From the NCBI GenBank assembly GCA_965658765.1, contig CBFHTO010000002.1:62001-126000 (forward strand): DNA of 64,000 nt, in the 5' to 3' direction. Below, one piece after another: positions 17,450 to 27,200 of the stretch (position 1 is its first letter; each line of letters starts with the position of its first letter). This stretch comes from Glaciecola sp965658765. GTDB lineage: Bacteria; Pseudomonadota; Gammaproteobacteria; Enterobacterales; Alteromonadaceae. The notes beneath the pieces were generated by a model, which ran no database searches, had not been told where the DNA came from, and saw nothing but the letters and a program-made list of their open reading frames with translations. The position numbers were made by a program, and so were the translations under genes.

Positions 17450-19528
17450 CTAAGCATCGCTTCGTAAAGCGTAACTTCCTGTAGAGATCATATCGTATGT
17501 AATATTTGCCGCTTCACTAAGAAATGGATCAATTTCCTCTAAGGCGTCTGGCAAATCATCATCAAGCGATTCTATTTTCGGCAAACCAAGACGACCTAGT
17601 CGCTCGTTTACACGCTTAAGACGCTTTTCTTCGTTCTCTTGTTTTTCTGCCAAGCGCTCAGAGGCGACCAATGAAATAAAGGTCTTGTCTTTGTTCTTTT
17701 TATAATCTTCTATATCCGAGTATAAATATTGAAATTCCGGATCTTTCATTGCACGAGCATTGTGTTTGGCTAACAACACATCAAGAGCAGGCGTATTGCT
17801 TTGTAGGCTAGTATAATTTGCTCTCGGTATACTGTCCCATGGCAAAGCAGTTTCCTCACTACTTTCGCCCCATTCTTTCGGGTCTATCGCCGAAGGGTAG
17901 CTAATATCTGGCTTTACGCCTAAATGTTGAGTGCTGCCGCCATTAATTCTATAGAACTTACCAGTTGTAAACTGCACTGCACCTAATGGGTTTTCAAAGA
18001 AGTCATAAACTCTTCCAAGGGAGCGGTGTTGCTGGACAGTACCTTTCCCAAACGTTTGTTCACCAATTATGATCGCACGATTAAAATCCTGCATAGCGGC
18101 TGCAAAAATTTCTGATGCAGATGCACTAAAACGGTCAACCATTACAGTCAGTGGACCTGAATAATGAACAATACCATCAGTATTACGTTCAACATCGATA
18201 CGCCCATTTTCATAACGGACTTGCACAACTGGCCCCTTTTCAATAAACAAGCCGCTCAACGCAATTGCTTCGGGCAACGAACCTCCGCCATTACCTCTCA
18301 AATCAACAATGATGCCTTCTACAGACTCTTCTTTTAATTCATTGATCAATTTAATCACGTCAACATGCAAGCGATGGTAGAAAGAAGGGATTTCAATCAC
18401 CCCGAGTTTTTTACCAGCGTTTATACCGTCTGGCGCTATAAAAACCTCTGCCTTGGCTTGTCTATCTTCAAGTTTAACTTTGTCCCTTGTAATTTCGACC
18501 TCTTTAATGCTCTTGGTATCAGTTCCACCCTTTTGAACTTGAAGGCGAACAACTGAGCCTTTAGGGCCCTTAATCAAATCGACGACTTCATCTAAGCGCC
18601 ACCCAACCACATCGACATAAGCTTTTTCATCTTCTTGAGCTACACCAATTATTTTATCTTTTGGTTTTATTTGCCCTGACTTATCCGCGGGCCCTCCAGC
18701 GACTAAACTCATGATCACGGTGTGGTCTTCTTCACTTCTAAGAACCGCCCCTATCCCTTCAAGAGATAAATTCATATCCATTTGAAATCGTTCAGTATTT
18801 CTTGGTGAGAGATAACTTGTATGCGCTTCAATGCTTCTAGCAAAGGCATTCATTAGGGTTTGAAAAACATCTTCACTATTTGTTTGACTCAAACGACGAA
18901 TAGCCCTGTTGTAACGCTTAGCTAATATATCCTGTGTTTCTTCCCATGTTTTATCGGCTAATTTCAGGTTCAGGGCGTCATACTTAACTCTTTGCCGCCA
19001 AATTTCATTTAGCTCTGCTTGACTTTTCGGCCATGATGCATCTTCGCGGTCATAAAAGAATTTATCGCCTTCCTTTTCAAAATCAAACGGCTCGTCAAGT
19101 AAACTTAGTGCGTACTCCATACGCTCTTGACGTCGTTTTAAATTTTCTTCATATATATCGTAAGGTAACTTCAAATCGCCAAGTCGTATTGCTTCGTCAA
19201 ACTTGTCTGAAAAATCTGCAAAGCTATCTATGTCTTTCTTTAAGAAAAAGTGCTTTGAATTATCGAGCACTTCTAGATAGCGACTAAACACCTGTTCCGA
19301 CAAGGTATCGTCGATTTTAATCTTCTTGTAGTGAGCTCTAGTGAACAAATCAGAAATTCTTTTCGCTGCTATTGAATGCTGCTTTTCTTGCTTTAATTCA
19401 GGTAGTTCAAAAGTCTCAGAACTCACTTTTGCATTAGCTACTGCTAAAGCACCAGCGAATACAAATGCACTAACAATGCTTGTTGTCAGAAGCCCTTTTA
19501 ATGGCTTTGAAATAACGTTTTGTTGCAT
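17450..19528 (-). CDS. prc: Tail-specific protease, carboxy-terminal processing peptidase (S41)
   Basis: Periplasmic serine protease that degrades or trims proteins from exposed nonpolar C-termini, including cell-wall hydrolases such as MepS in enterics. The 692-residue form starting at 19528 is chosen because AGAGGAA lies just upstream and a signal peptide follows (MQQNVISKPLKGLL, hydrophobic stretch, AVANAKV). Order: N-terminal helical domain, PDZ near residues 235-320 (LSLEGIGAVL, GGPADKSGQIKPKDKI), S41 catalytic domain with the nucleophile in DRFSASASE near 465 and the lysine in GEQTFGKGTVQ near 490, and a C-terminal lysine/glutamate-rich domain. It follows proQ by 78 bases, as in E. coli. 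Confidence 0.96.
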   Translation of the reverse strand: MQQNVISKPLKGLLTTSIVSAFVFAGALAVANAKVSSETFELPELKQEKQHSIAAKRISDLFTRAHYKKIKIDDTLSEQVFSRYLEVLDNSKHFFLKKDIDSFADFSDKFDEAIRLGDLKLPYDIYEENLKRRQERMEYALSLLDEPFDFEKEGDKFFYDREDASWPKSQAELNEIWRQRVKYDALNLKLADKTWEETQDILAKRYNRAIRRLSQTNSEDVFQTLMNAFARSIEAHTSYLSPRNTERFQMDMNLSLEGIGAVLRSEEDHTVIMSLVAGGPADKSGQIKPKDKIIGVAQEDEKAYVDVVGWRLDEVVDLIKGPKGSVVRLQVQKGGTDTKSIKEVEITRDKVKLEDRQAKAEVFIAPDGINAGKKLGVIEIPSFYHRLHVDVIKLINELKEESVEGIIVDLRGNGGGSLPEAIALSGLFIEKGPVVQVRYENGRIDVERNTDGIVHYSGPLTVMVDRFSASASEIFAAAMQDFNRAIIIGEQTFGKGTVQQHRSLGRVYDFFENPLGAVQFTTGKFYRINGGSTQHLGVKPDISYPSAIDPKEWGESSEETALPWDSIPRANYTSLQSNTPALDVLLAKHNARAMKDPEFQYLYSDIEDYKKNKDKTFISLVASERLAEKQENEEKRLKRVNERLGRLGLPKIESLDDDLPDALEEIDPFLSEAANITYDMISTGSYALRSDA

Positions 19529-19606
19529 AAAAATTCCTCTTGAACTGCTTAAAAGGCATACCTTTGATTGTGACAATGCTCTAATGGTACATATGACCTT
19601 TGAGAT

Positions 19607-20368
19607 TTAACCTTCCTTCAGCGGTGTATACAGTTGAGTCGCTTGCACTTTGACCGTCATACCAGACTTAAGTTGCACAGAAACTCCATCTTTTCCAATG
19701 TCTGTGATAGTCACCGGCATCGGTTCTTTACCAAGCTTCACTAAGGCTGTTTTACCTAAAACTAATTCTTCTTGCGCAAGATTTTTATCAATCTTCGGAG
19801 GCTCAGGGCGTTTTTGTGCTTGTTGGCGTTGATTATTGGTATTATGAGAATTAGGTCTAGAAGAATATTTGCGCGTTTTGTGTGGTGGTTTATTATTAGG
19901 CTTTGTTCGAGTCGCTGTGATGTCCACCTTCCCTTTCTCTGCTGAACTAGCAGATTCGGCGTTCTTACTTGAAGCAGTATTTTCCGATTGCAATTTTCTG
20001 GCATCGCGCCTTTCTTTTGCTTTTTGTTCACGGACTTTTGCTGCTTTAGCCTTGCTCTCTTCTAATTGTTGACTAGCATGCTCTGCGTGCTGTTTTTCAA
20101 CTAAATCACCGCTTTCTCCCTGCAAATCTATTCTTGCTGCGCCTGTCTGCACCGACGCTAGATATTTCCAACTGCTTGTATAATGCCTCAAGCTCATACG
20201 CAGTAATCGTTTGCTTATCAGCTCAGATCCATCGAGCTCTTTTGCTAAGTCTTGGAATATTCCGATTTTTAACGGTTGTACCTTTCCTTCAAGAAAGAAA
20301 CACTTTGGATACTGTTTAGATAAGAAAAGAAGTGCTTCTTTTTGATTAGTTAGCTTTTGTTGTTCCAT
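19607..20368 (-). CDS. proQ: RNA chaperone ProQ (FinO domain)
   Basis: Cytosolic RNA-binding protein that stabilises structured sRNAs and mRNA 3' ends. The FinO/ProQ domain covers residues about 1-120 (FLSKQYPKCFFLEGKVQPLKIGIF, with the RLLRMSLRHYTSSWKYL helix). A long positively charged, low-complexity linker follows (about 120-195), and a Tudor/SH3-like C-terminal domain ends the protein (GKTALVKLGKEPMPVTI, VQLKSGMTVKVQATQLY). Length 253 compared with 232 in E. coli, with the difference in the linker. The proQ-prc order and the nearby msrC gene match the enteric arrangement. Confidence 0.95.
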   Translation of the reverse strand: MEQQKLTNQKEALLFLSKQYPKCFFLEGKVQPLKIGIFQDLAKELDGSELISKRLLRMSLRHYTSSWKYLASVQTGAARIDLQGESGDLVEKQHAEHASQQLEESKAKAAKVREQKAKERRDARKLQSENTASSKNAESASSAEKGKVDITATRTKPNNKPPHKTRKYSSRPNSHNTNNQRQQAQKRPEPPKIDKNLAQEELVLGKTALVKLGKEPMPVTITDIGKDGVSVQLKSGMTVKVQATQLYTPLKEG

Positions 20369-20401
20369 TAATAATTAGTACTTATATGTTAATTTGTGGG
20401 T

Positions 20402-20692
20402 CTAAATGTCGTTTTCGAAGTTGCTATTATCCCAAGTATTATGCAGATGATCTACCCAATCAACTAAATCGTCAACATCAATGTCAGCTAAATTACTGTC
20501 TTGATGCCAATGTTGCCAGCAAAAATTCAGCATATTCTCTAAGGTTTGGGTATCAATGTCATCATCTGCACCATCATACACAAGGTGCAATATTTCGTTT
20601 AACGTATCACTTGCCGCTTCAGGATCAGAGTGAATATCCTCAAGATCGCTTGGAGTAGCTAAAATAGTATGAATATCAATCAAGTTCTTCAT
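20402..20692 (-). CDS. Small acidic protein of unknown function between msrC and proQ
   Basis: I do not recognise this 96-residue protein. It is very acidic (many Asp/Glu, few Lys/Arg), predicted mostly helical, soluble, with no signal peptide or cysteine-rich site; it has one Cys and a cluster NFCWQHWHQD. It sits 6 bases after the msrC stop and 33 bases before proQ, all on the minus strand, so it is almost certainly part of that operon and real. The strong negative charge could suit contact with the basic ProQ linker, but that is speculation. Confidence 0.75.
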   Translation of the reverse strand: MKNLIDIHTILATPSDLEDIHSDPEAASDTLNEILHLVYDGADDDIDTQTLENMLNFCWQHWHQDSNLADIDVDDLVDWVDHLHNTWDNSNFENDI

Positions 20693-20698
20693 TGTAAA

Positions 20699-21166
20699 CT
20701 ATCTAATAGTATCGACAAGTATATCGACTATTTGAGTGAGCCCCACTAAGTCTTGTTCATCAAATCGATTGTATTTTGGACTATCAATATCTAATACACC
20801 AATCAATTCTCCGTTTTTACATATCGGAATAACGATTTCAGAATTAGATGCCGCATCACAAGCTATGTGACCATCAAATTCGTGTACGTTACCAATCACT
20901 TGCGCTTCTTTTTTCTGAGCTGCCGTCCCGCACACTCCTTGTCCCATAGGGATTCTTACGCATGCGATTTGTCCTTGAAAAGGCCCTAGCACAAGTTGCT
21001 TCTGTTTGAATATATAAAAACCAGCCCAGTTCAATTCTTCGAGTTGGTTGTACAACAGTGCACTCAAATTAGCCATGTTTGCAATTAAGTCGCTTTCTCC
21101 CTCGGTAATTGCTTTTGCTTGAGCAGCTATAATTTTATATTGCGATACTTTTGAATCTATTGTCAT
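20699..21166 (-). CDS. msrC: Free methionine-(R)-sulfoxide reductase, GAF domain
   Basis: Reduces free L-methionine-(R)-sulfoxide with thioredoxin as electron donor. The 155-residue single GAF domain has the three family cysteines in place: IACVRIPMGQGVCGTAA holds two and HIACDAASNSE holds the third. The motif pattern and length match E. coli MsrC (YebR). It is upstream of the small acidic gene and proQ, the same neighbourhood as in E. coli. Gap to the SIMPL-domain gene upstream is 53 bases. Confidence 0.94.
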   Translation of the reverse strand: MTIDSKVSQYKIIAAQAKAITEGESDLIANMANLSALLYNQLEELNWAGFYIFKQKQLVLGPFQGQIACVRIPMGQGVCGTAAQKKEAQVIGNVHEFDGHIACDAASNSEIVIPICKNGELIGVLDIDSPKYNRFDEQDLVGLTQIVDILVDTIR

Positions 21167-21219
21167 ATGTTAATTTTCTTTAGTTTCTTTTGGTTGTTTT
21201 TTATCGCCTTTACGACGCT

Positions 21220-21927
21220 TTAATCGTCTTCCACTTTCAATTTTTTCGCTATTTCAAAACTAACAGCAATTCGGGCTTGTACCTTTTGTTCACTCGGTAA
21301 AGAAACGCTAGACGCGTCAGATGCTCTCGCTGACAACATTGGTAGTGCTTCATTTCGATAATTAATCGGTGATTGACTGTCAGTTATGCTAATGACATTA
21401 ACGACCTCCATGTCTAAAGAGTTTGCCATTTTTTGTGCTTTTGTTCGCGCATTTTCAAGTGCTTCGATTGATAGGGCATCTTTGATTTCACTGATATCAG
21501 ATACCATAAGCGAGACCGAGCCAAAATTATTAGGACGCAATTTAGAAATACCATCGACAATCGTATCAAATGCCCCTAAATCATCGTGGTTAAAATTCAC
21601 TTTTCGACTGTATACAAAACCTTTTTGTATCGTTTTGCCGTTCTCTCGTTCCGACCATGGATACACCGATATTTGCATAGATTCTATATTTTTTCTCTCA
21701 ACACCTAAGTCCATCAATGTTGACACAGCTGACGCAATTTTAGTGTCTACTTGCTTCTTTGCCTGACTTAAGTTGACGCTACGTTCGGTAAATGAAAAAT
21801 TTAGTGTAAAAGCATCTGGTTGAACGCTTTTCTCAGCAAATCCTTGCACAGAAACGCTACGCGTAACCTCTGCAGCGTTTAAAATAAGTGACCAAGTAAA
21901 GCACAAAACCAAAATGACTAAACGCAT
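21220..21927 (-). CDS. SIMPL-domain (DUF541) periplasmic protein
   Basis: A 235-residue exported protein of the SIMPL/DUF541 (YggE/BP26-like) family. In other bacteria such proteins form periplasmic rings or affect oxidative stress, but their biochemical role is unsettled. The start at 21927 is chosen for the GGAG ribosome-binding site upstream and a clean signal peptide (MRLVILVLCFTWSLILNAAEV); the frame extends 13 codons upstream without support. Family features seen: VSVQGFAEKSVQPDAF at the mature N-terminus, then YSRKVNFNHDDL and an alternating helix/strand pattern. It is probably the first gene of the msrC-proQ-prc transcript, or a separate unit just upstream. Confidence 0.88.
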   Translation of the reverse strand: MRLVILVLCFTWSLILNAAEVTRSVSVQGFAEKSVQPDAFTLNFSFTERSVNLSQAKKQVDTKIASAVSTLMDLGVERKNIESMQISVYPWSERENGKTIQKGFVYSRKVNFNHDDLGAFDTIVDGISKLRPNNFGSVSLMVSDISEIKDALSIEALENARTKAQKMANSLDMEVVNVISITDSQSPINYRNEALPMLSARASDASSVSLPSEQKVQARIAVSFEIAKKLKVEDD

Positions 21928-22049
21928 AAAAACTCCTGTTATTGTTGTCTCAAATTCTAGATGCAACTTTTTTCAAAACTATACACGGCAGAATGCCCGC
22001 TACCCCAATACCACTAAAATTCGCAGTACAATTCACAATACAATTCCCA

Positions 22050-22120
22050 GTGCAACACATGACAAAAGGTGCAACACATGGCAAAAGAGACAACACATAG
22101 CAAAAGGGACAACACAATAG
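22050..22120. repeat. 19-bp tandem repeat, three full copies and one partial
   Basis: Units at 22050-22068, 22069-22087, 22088-22106 and a partial at 22107-22120, consensus GTGCAACACATGGCAAAAG with a few changes. It lies in the gap between the HAD phosphatase gene and the SIMPL-domain gene, 120-190 bases upstream of the latter, so possibly in its promoter region. Confidence 0.85.
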
Positions 22121-22161
22121 AGAGCCCTAATCTGGTTTAATAGTATGCAAGACTCATATAC

Positions 22162-22803
22162 TTACATGAGCAATTTGGGCAATTCATCGATACTATTTAT
22201 TACTGCAATCGGCTTGTGTTGTAATAGCCTATCAACAGAATGGACTCCAAAGGACACTCCAACTCTCGGCATTCCGATATTTTCTGCCATCTGCATATCA
22301 TAAACAGTATCTCCGACCATCAGAGCCTGATGAGGTTCAAGTCGCCAGCGTTTGAGCAATTTTAAGAGCATGTCTGAAGATGGTTTTGATTCTGCTTCAT
22401 CTGAACAAATACTGTTATCAAAGTATTGTTGGGTGCCACTTGAATCGAAGGCTCTTTGTAATCCACGCCGAGCCTTTCCGGTTGCAACGCCCAGAGTATG
22501 GGTCTCAAATAACTTCTTAAGTGTGTCCTGTGCCCCGTCAAACAGGGAACATGGAGTTTTGTCACTATCAACAAATACACGTTTATAATGTTCAGCCACA
22601 TGTCGTGCATCATGTTGCGATATACCAAATAACTTCTCTATTGCTGGCACCAGACTGATCCCAATAATATCTTGAACTTCTAAAGCACTTGGAATCGGTA
22701 GGTCGCTCAAGCCCGCAGCTGTTTGCATACAATTGACAATTTTACTGGCGGAATCCATTAACGTACCATCCCAGTCAAAAATAATGTGGCTAATCTGTCG
22801 CAT
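22162..22803 (-). CDS. HAD superfamily phosphatase, phosphoglycolate-phosphatase-like
   Basis: A 213-residue HAD subfamily IA hydrolase. Motif I is DWDGTLMDS near residue 9 (nucleophile Asp and acid/base Asp), motif II is in GVATGKARRGL, and motif III/IV is MVGDTVYDMQMAENIG. A cap domain lies between motifs I and II. Its substrate is not certain; members beside rluC in gammaproteobacteria are usually annotated as phosphoglycolate phosphatase-like. It overlaps the 3' end of rluC by 14 bases, so it is co-transcribed and probably coupled. Confidence 0.88.
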   Translation of the reverse strand: MRQISHIIFDWDGTLMDSASKIVNCMQTAAGLSDLPIPSALEVQDIIGISLVPAIEKLFGISQHDARHVAEHYKRVFVDSDKTPCSLFDGAQDTLKKLFETHTLGVATGKARRGLQRAFDSSGTQQYFDNSICSDEAESKPSSDMLLKLLKRWRLEPHQALMVGDTVYDMQMAENIGMPRVGVSFGVHSVDRLLQHKPIAVINSIDELPKLLM

Positions 22804-23749
22804 GTAAGTGCCCTGTCATCTTGTTAATTAACTTCCTTAAGGAAGCATCATATTCGGCTTTAAAGGTAACAACTTGTTCGCTTAATGGATGAATAAAGGA
22901 TAGTGATTGAGCGTGCAGAAACAAACGTTTGCATCCTTTTTGTCTAACGAACTTAGAAAAATCATCATTACCATACTTAGGATCGTTGGCTATACTATGA
23001 CCCGCATATTGACAATGCACTCTAATCTGGTGAGTACGTCCAGTAAGGGGTTTAGCTTCAACTAAACTGCAACTAGCAAAGTGCTCAAGAACTCTGTAAT
23101 GAGTTTCGCTAGGTTTTCCACATTCATCTGCGAAAACCATGCGCTCGCCACTTTGAAGTTGTTGTTTCAACAATTTAGCTTTTACTTTATGACGATTTTT
23201 AGGCCAAGTTCCATCAACTAATGCATGATATCGTTTATCCATCTGTTTATTGCGCAATTGCTCATGCAAATGCCTCAAAGCTGATCGTTTTTTTGCTATG
23301 AGCATGCAACCAGATGTATCTTTATCAAGCCGATGTACAAGTTCAAGAAACTGAGCATTCGGTCTCAAAGCTCTTATAGCCTCAATCAAACCATAACTTA
23401 ATCCACTACCACCGTGCACAGCGATCCCAGAAGGTTTATTAATGACAATAATTCTCTCATCCTCAAACAGAATCGCTTCTTCAATAAATCCTAATTTTGC
23501 AGTATCGATTATTTGCTCACTTTTTTCTTCTAAGCGAACTGGCGGCACTCTCACAATGTCATCGATTTGAAGCTTATACTCTGGCTTAGCGCGTTTTTTA
23601 TTTACCCGCACTTCGCCCTTTCTTAAAATCTTGTATATTTTACCCTTAGGCACGCCTTTTAATTTCGCCATTAAATAGTTATCAATACGTTGATACTGAT
23701 GTGAATCATCAATGGTGAAAAACTGCACTTGGTCGAACTCGTTCGCCAT
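22790..23749 (-). CDS. rluC: 23S rRNA pseudouridine(955/2504/2580) synthase
   Basis: Converts three uridines of 23S rRNA to pseudouridine. The 319-residue protein has an N-terminal S4 RNA-binding domain (RIDNYLMAKLKGVPKGKIYKILRKGEVRVN) and the RluA-family catalytic domain with the active Asp in ELVHRLDKDTSGCML near residue 140. LTGRTHQIRVH is the second conserved motif. The gene is divergent from rne, exactly as in E. coli, with 542 bases between the starts. Confidence 0.95.
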   Translation of the reverse strand: MANEFDQVQFFTIDDSHQYQRIDNYLMAKLKGVPKGKIYKILRKGEVRVNKKRAKPEYKLQIDDIVRVPPVRLEEKSEQIIDTAKLGFIEEAILFEDERIIVINKPSGIAVHGGSGLSYGLIEAIRALRPNAQFLELVHRLDKDTSGCMLIAKKRSALRHLHEQLRNKQMDKRYHALVDGTWPKNRHKVKAKLLKQQLQSGERMVFADECGKPSETHYRVLEHFASCSLVEAKPLTGRTHQIRVHCQYAGHSIANDPKYGNDDFSKFVRQKGCKRLFLHAQSLSFIHPLSEQVVTFKAEYDASLRKLINKMTGHLHATD

Positions 23750-24291
23750 TATTAAAAAAATCCTGAGTTATTTTAGTTATTTGGGAATGAATATTGTATG
23801 CGTTATACTTTTGTTGTGATAGTATCACGACTCGCGTGTCTTCGCTCATGAATTGCCTAAGACGTCACGATATTAAACAGTCAAGGTTTACAATCATAAA
23901 CATATAAGCTTGACGTTTAGCTTGCATTTAGATGTATCAAGCACAATCGATGAAAGAAAACCGTCTTATTACACTATTTGAGACCCTCAGCACAAACGCT
24001 GTGAACCACGCGAAAATGAATTATTTGTTTTTTTCCCTAAAATCACGTTCTACCTAAGACAAAATAAGAACAGGGAAAAATTTTTTAGAAAATAGAATAC
24101 AGATTTACCAGCAAGTTATCACTCATATCTGGCTATGTAAGACCAGATAAATACTGAAAAAATGTTTAAATTAAATGGCAAATACTTTAAATGAGTACAC
24201 CTTAAATTAGAACAAATAGACGATTATCACAGACGTGAGTCTCTGGGCCCGTCAGCTTACTGGCATCTCTGTAAAGCATAAAGAGTAAAAT
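23750..24291. promoter_or_regulatory. Divergent rluC/rne control region with probable long rne 5' leader
   Basis: This 542-nt gap holds no ORF I can support. A perfect palindrome GTGATA-G-TATCAC lies at 23816-23828. The last 100 bases before rne carry short hairpin-forming segments around GGGCCC (24246-24251). In enterics rne has a long structured 5' leader through which RNase E controls its own mRNA; a similar leader here is inferred from gap length and gene order only. No promoter could be placed with confidence. Confidence 0.5.
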
Positions 24292-27200
24292 ATGAAAAGA
24301 ATGTTGATCAACGCAACCCAGCAAGAGGAGTTGCGCGTGGCCTTAGTAGATGGCCAAAAACTCTACGATTTAGATATTGAAAGCCCAGGTCACGAACAAA
24401 AGAAAGCAAACATTTATAAAGGTACCATCACTCGTGTTGAACCAAGTTTAGAAGCCGCTTTTGTTGACTACGGTGCTGATAGACACGGTTTCTTACCTCT
24501 CAAAGAAATAGCAAAAACCTACTTCCCCAAAGATTACCGATACGATGGCCGCCCTAGTATAAAAGAAGTGGTTTCTGAAGGAACCGAAGTCATCGTTCAA
24601 ATTGACAAAGAAGAACGTGGGCAAAAAGGCGCGGCTCTTACAACCTTTATTTCTCTCGCGGGCAGTTACCTAGTATTAATGCCTAACAATCCACGCGCGG
24701 GCGGTATTTCAAGACGTATTGAAGGTGAAGAACGCACTGAGTTGAAAGCAGCACTAAGCGAATTAGAATTGCCAAAAGGTATGGGCTTAATCGTACGTAC
24801 TGCTGGTGTTGGAAAATCACCAGAAGAACTAAAATGGGATTTAGGTGTTCTGGTGCATCATTGGAACGCAATTACGGAAGCTGCCAATAGTAAACCGGCC
24901 CCTTTCCTTATTCATCAAGAAAGCAACGTTATCGTGCGGGCGATTAGGGATTACTTGCGTCGCGATGTAGGTGAAATACTCATTGATCATAGCAAAATTT
25001 ATGATCAAGCCCTGCAGCATATACAATTAGTTCGTCCCGATTTTGTTAGTCGTGTAAAAAAATATACTGGCGAAGTTCCTTTATTTTCCCATTATCAGAT
25101 CGAGTCTCAGATTGAATCAGCGTTCCAGCGCGAAGTTAGACTTCCGTCTGGAGGGTCGATAGTTATCGATCCAACTGAAGCACTCACCTCAATTGATATA
25201 AACAGTGCTAGAGCGACAAAAGGCGGAGACATAGAAGAAACCGCTTATAACACCAACTTAGAAGCAGCTGACGAAATCGCACGCCAACTTCGACTGCGCG
25301 ATTTGGGTGGGCTGATTGTTATCGACTTTATTGACATGTCCCCTGTCAAGCATCAGCGCGAGGTCGAGAACCGAATGAAAGATGCCGTTCGTTCAGACCG
25401 TGCGCGCATACAATTAGGTAAGATTTCACGCTTTGGACTGCTTGAAATGTCACGCCAACGATTAAGGCCATCGCTAGGTGAGTCTGCTCATAATGTGTGC
25501 CCTCGCTGTGACGGTCATGGCACAATTAGAGGTATAGAGTCATTGGCTTTGTCAGTACTTCGGATCATGGAAGAAGAAGGCATTAAAGACAATACTGGTC
25601 AAATAGAAGCGCAGCTGCCTGTTACCGTTGCCACCTATTTACTGAACGAAAAACGCGCATCAATACAGAAACTCGAATCGCGTCATGGCGCGTCTTTACT
25701 AGTAATTCCAAATCCAAACCTTGAAACACCAAAATTTCAGATTGTAAGACGTCGCCAAGCGGATATCGTCGACGAATTAAGTTATAAAATGGAGTTAGTT
25801 GAGGAAAAAGAGACCGCAGCTGATACACCTGCTGCTAAGTCAGCCAAACGAGAAGAGCCAATGTTGCAAGGTATGGGAGCACCACAACAAGCGCCTAGTC
25901 CTGTTCCGTCTCCTGCTCCAAAAGCGCCAGAGAAGCCAGAACAAAACACCGGATTATTTGGCAAAATTGCAAGTTGGCTCAATGGCTTATTTGCAAGCGA
26001 AGAGCCTGAACCAGAAATTAAAAAACCCACTGAAAAGCGCTCGCCACAGAATCGTCGCCGTAACAATGGTAGAAACGATAGCAGAGGTGGAGAACGTAAC
26101 AGAGGGCGCAATAATCGACGCAATAATCGCAACGAAGACGCTGAAAAACGCTCAGATAATAAAACAGGTAGCAGACAGGATGGCAAACCTGAGCAAAGAA
26201 GGAATAAAGATAACAAACGTCCTCAACGAAATGATAAAAAAGCTGGCCAAGATACTCCAGTGGAGGCAAAGCAGACTGAACAGGATACGGTTAGTAACAA
26301 TAACCAAGTTGAGACGGTCAAAGAGAAACCAAAGGCACGCAGAAAACCTCAACAAAGACGCACCCGAAGACCTGAAAGAGCGAGTGTTAGAGTTGCAGAC
26401 GATAGTGTAGCCGAGCAAAACAAAACTGCAGATACTGGTGGCGAAGTAGCAACGACCTCTGAAACAAAAGCGCCAGAGCAAAAGGGTCAAAGTAATATAG
26501 TTAAAAGCGAGACAAATAAAGCATCATTAAATGCCAATGTCTCACCTAGTGATGTTGAAAACGAAGCAACAAAAAATGTCGAACAAAGTCCAGAGTCTAA
26601 TCCTGACAAAGAAAAGCAAAAAGCAGTAGAAACAGCAGCTGTGTCACAAAAAGCGGACAAAGAATCGACACAAAACAGTTCTAAAGCTAATGTGTCTGAG
26701 TCTGCAATTAACGAGTCTGATGTAGATTCCGAGTCTAAGAATGAAAATTTGACTGAAGGTATGGCTTCTAGCGAGCAGCAGGAACAAGAATCTACTCAAA
26801 ATGATGACAATGCAGATACACGTAGCAGAAGTAGAGGAAGACGTTCTGCTAGGCATGTGCGGTCTGCTGGACAAAAACGTAAGCAGCAAAGCAGCGAGCA
26901 AGCCCAACAAGTCGAACTCATGTTTGATGCTGAAGTTACAAAAAACCAAAACGAAAGCGCTGAGATTGAAAAGCATGAGCAAGCTAAGGACAATACAGTA
27001 TCAGACGAAACTGATACTGATATGAACAATAAACCTGAGCAAGCTCCTCTAGCGCTTGACGATACATCTGACGCAAATTTAGATGCAAGTGACGTAGACG
27101 AGAAAAGCGCAACGCAGACGGTCACGCCCGATAAAAGTGATACAACTGTTTCAAGCGAAGAGTCATCGTCGACAGAAGCGGTCGAAGCAGCAAACCAAGC

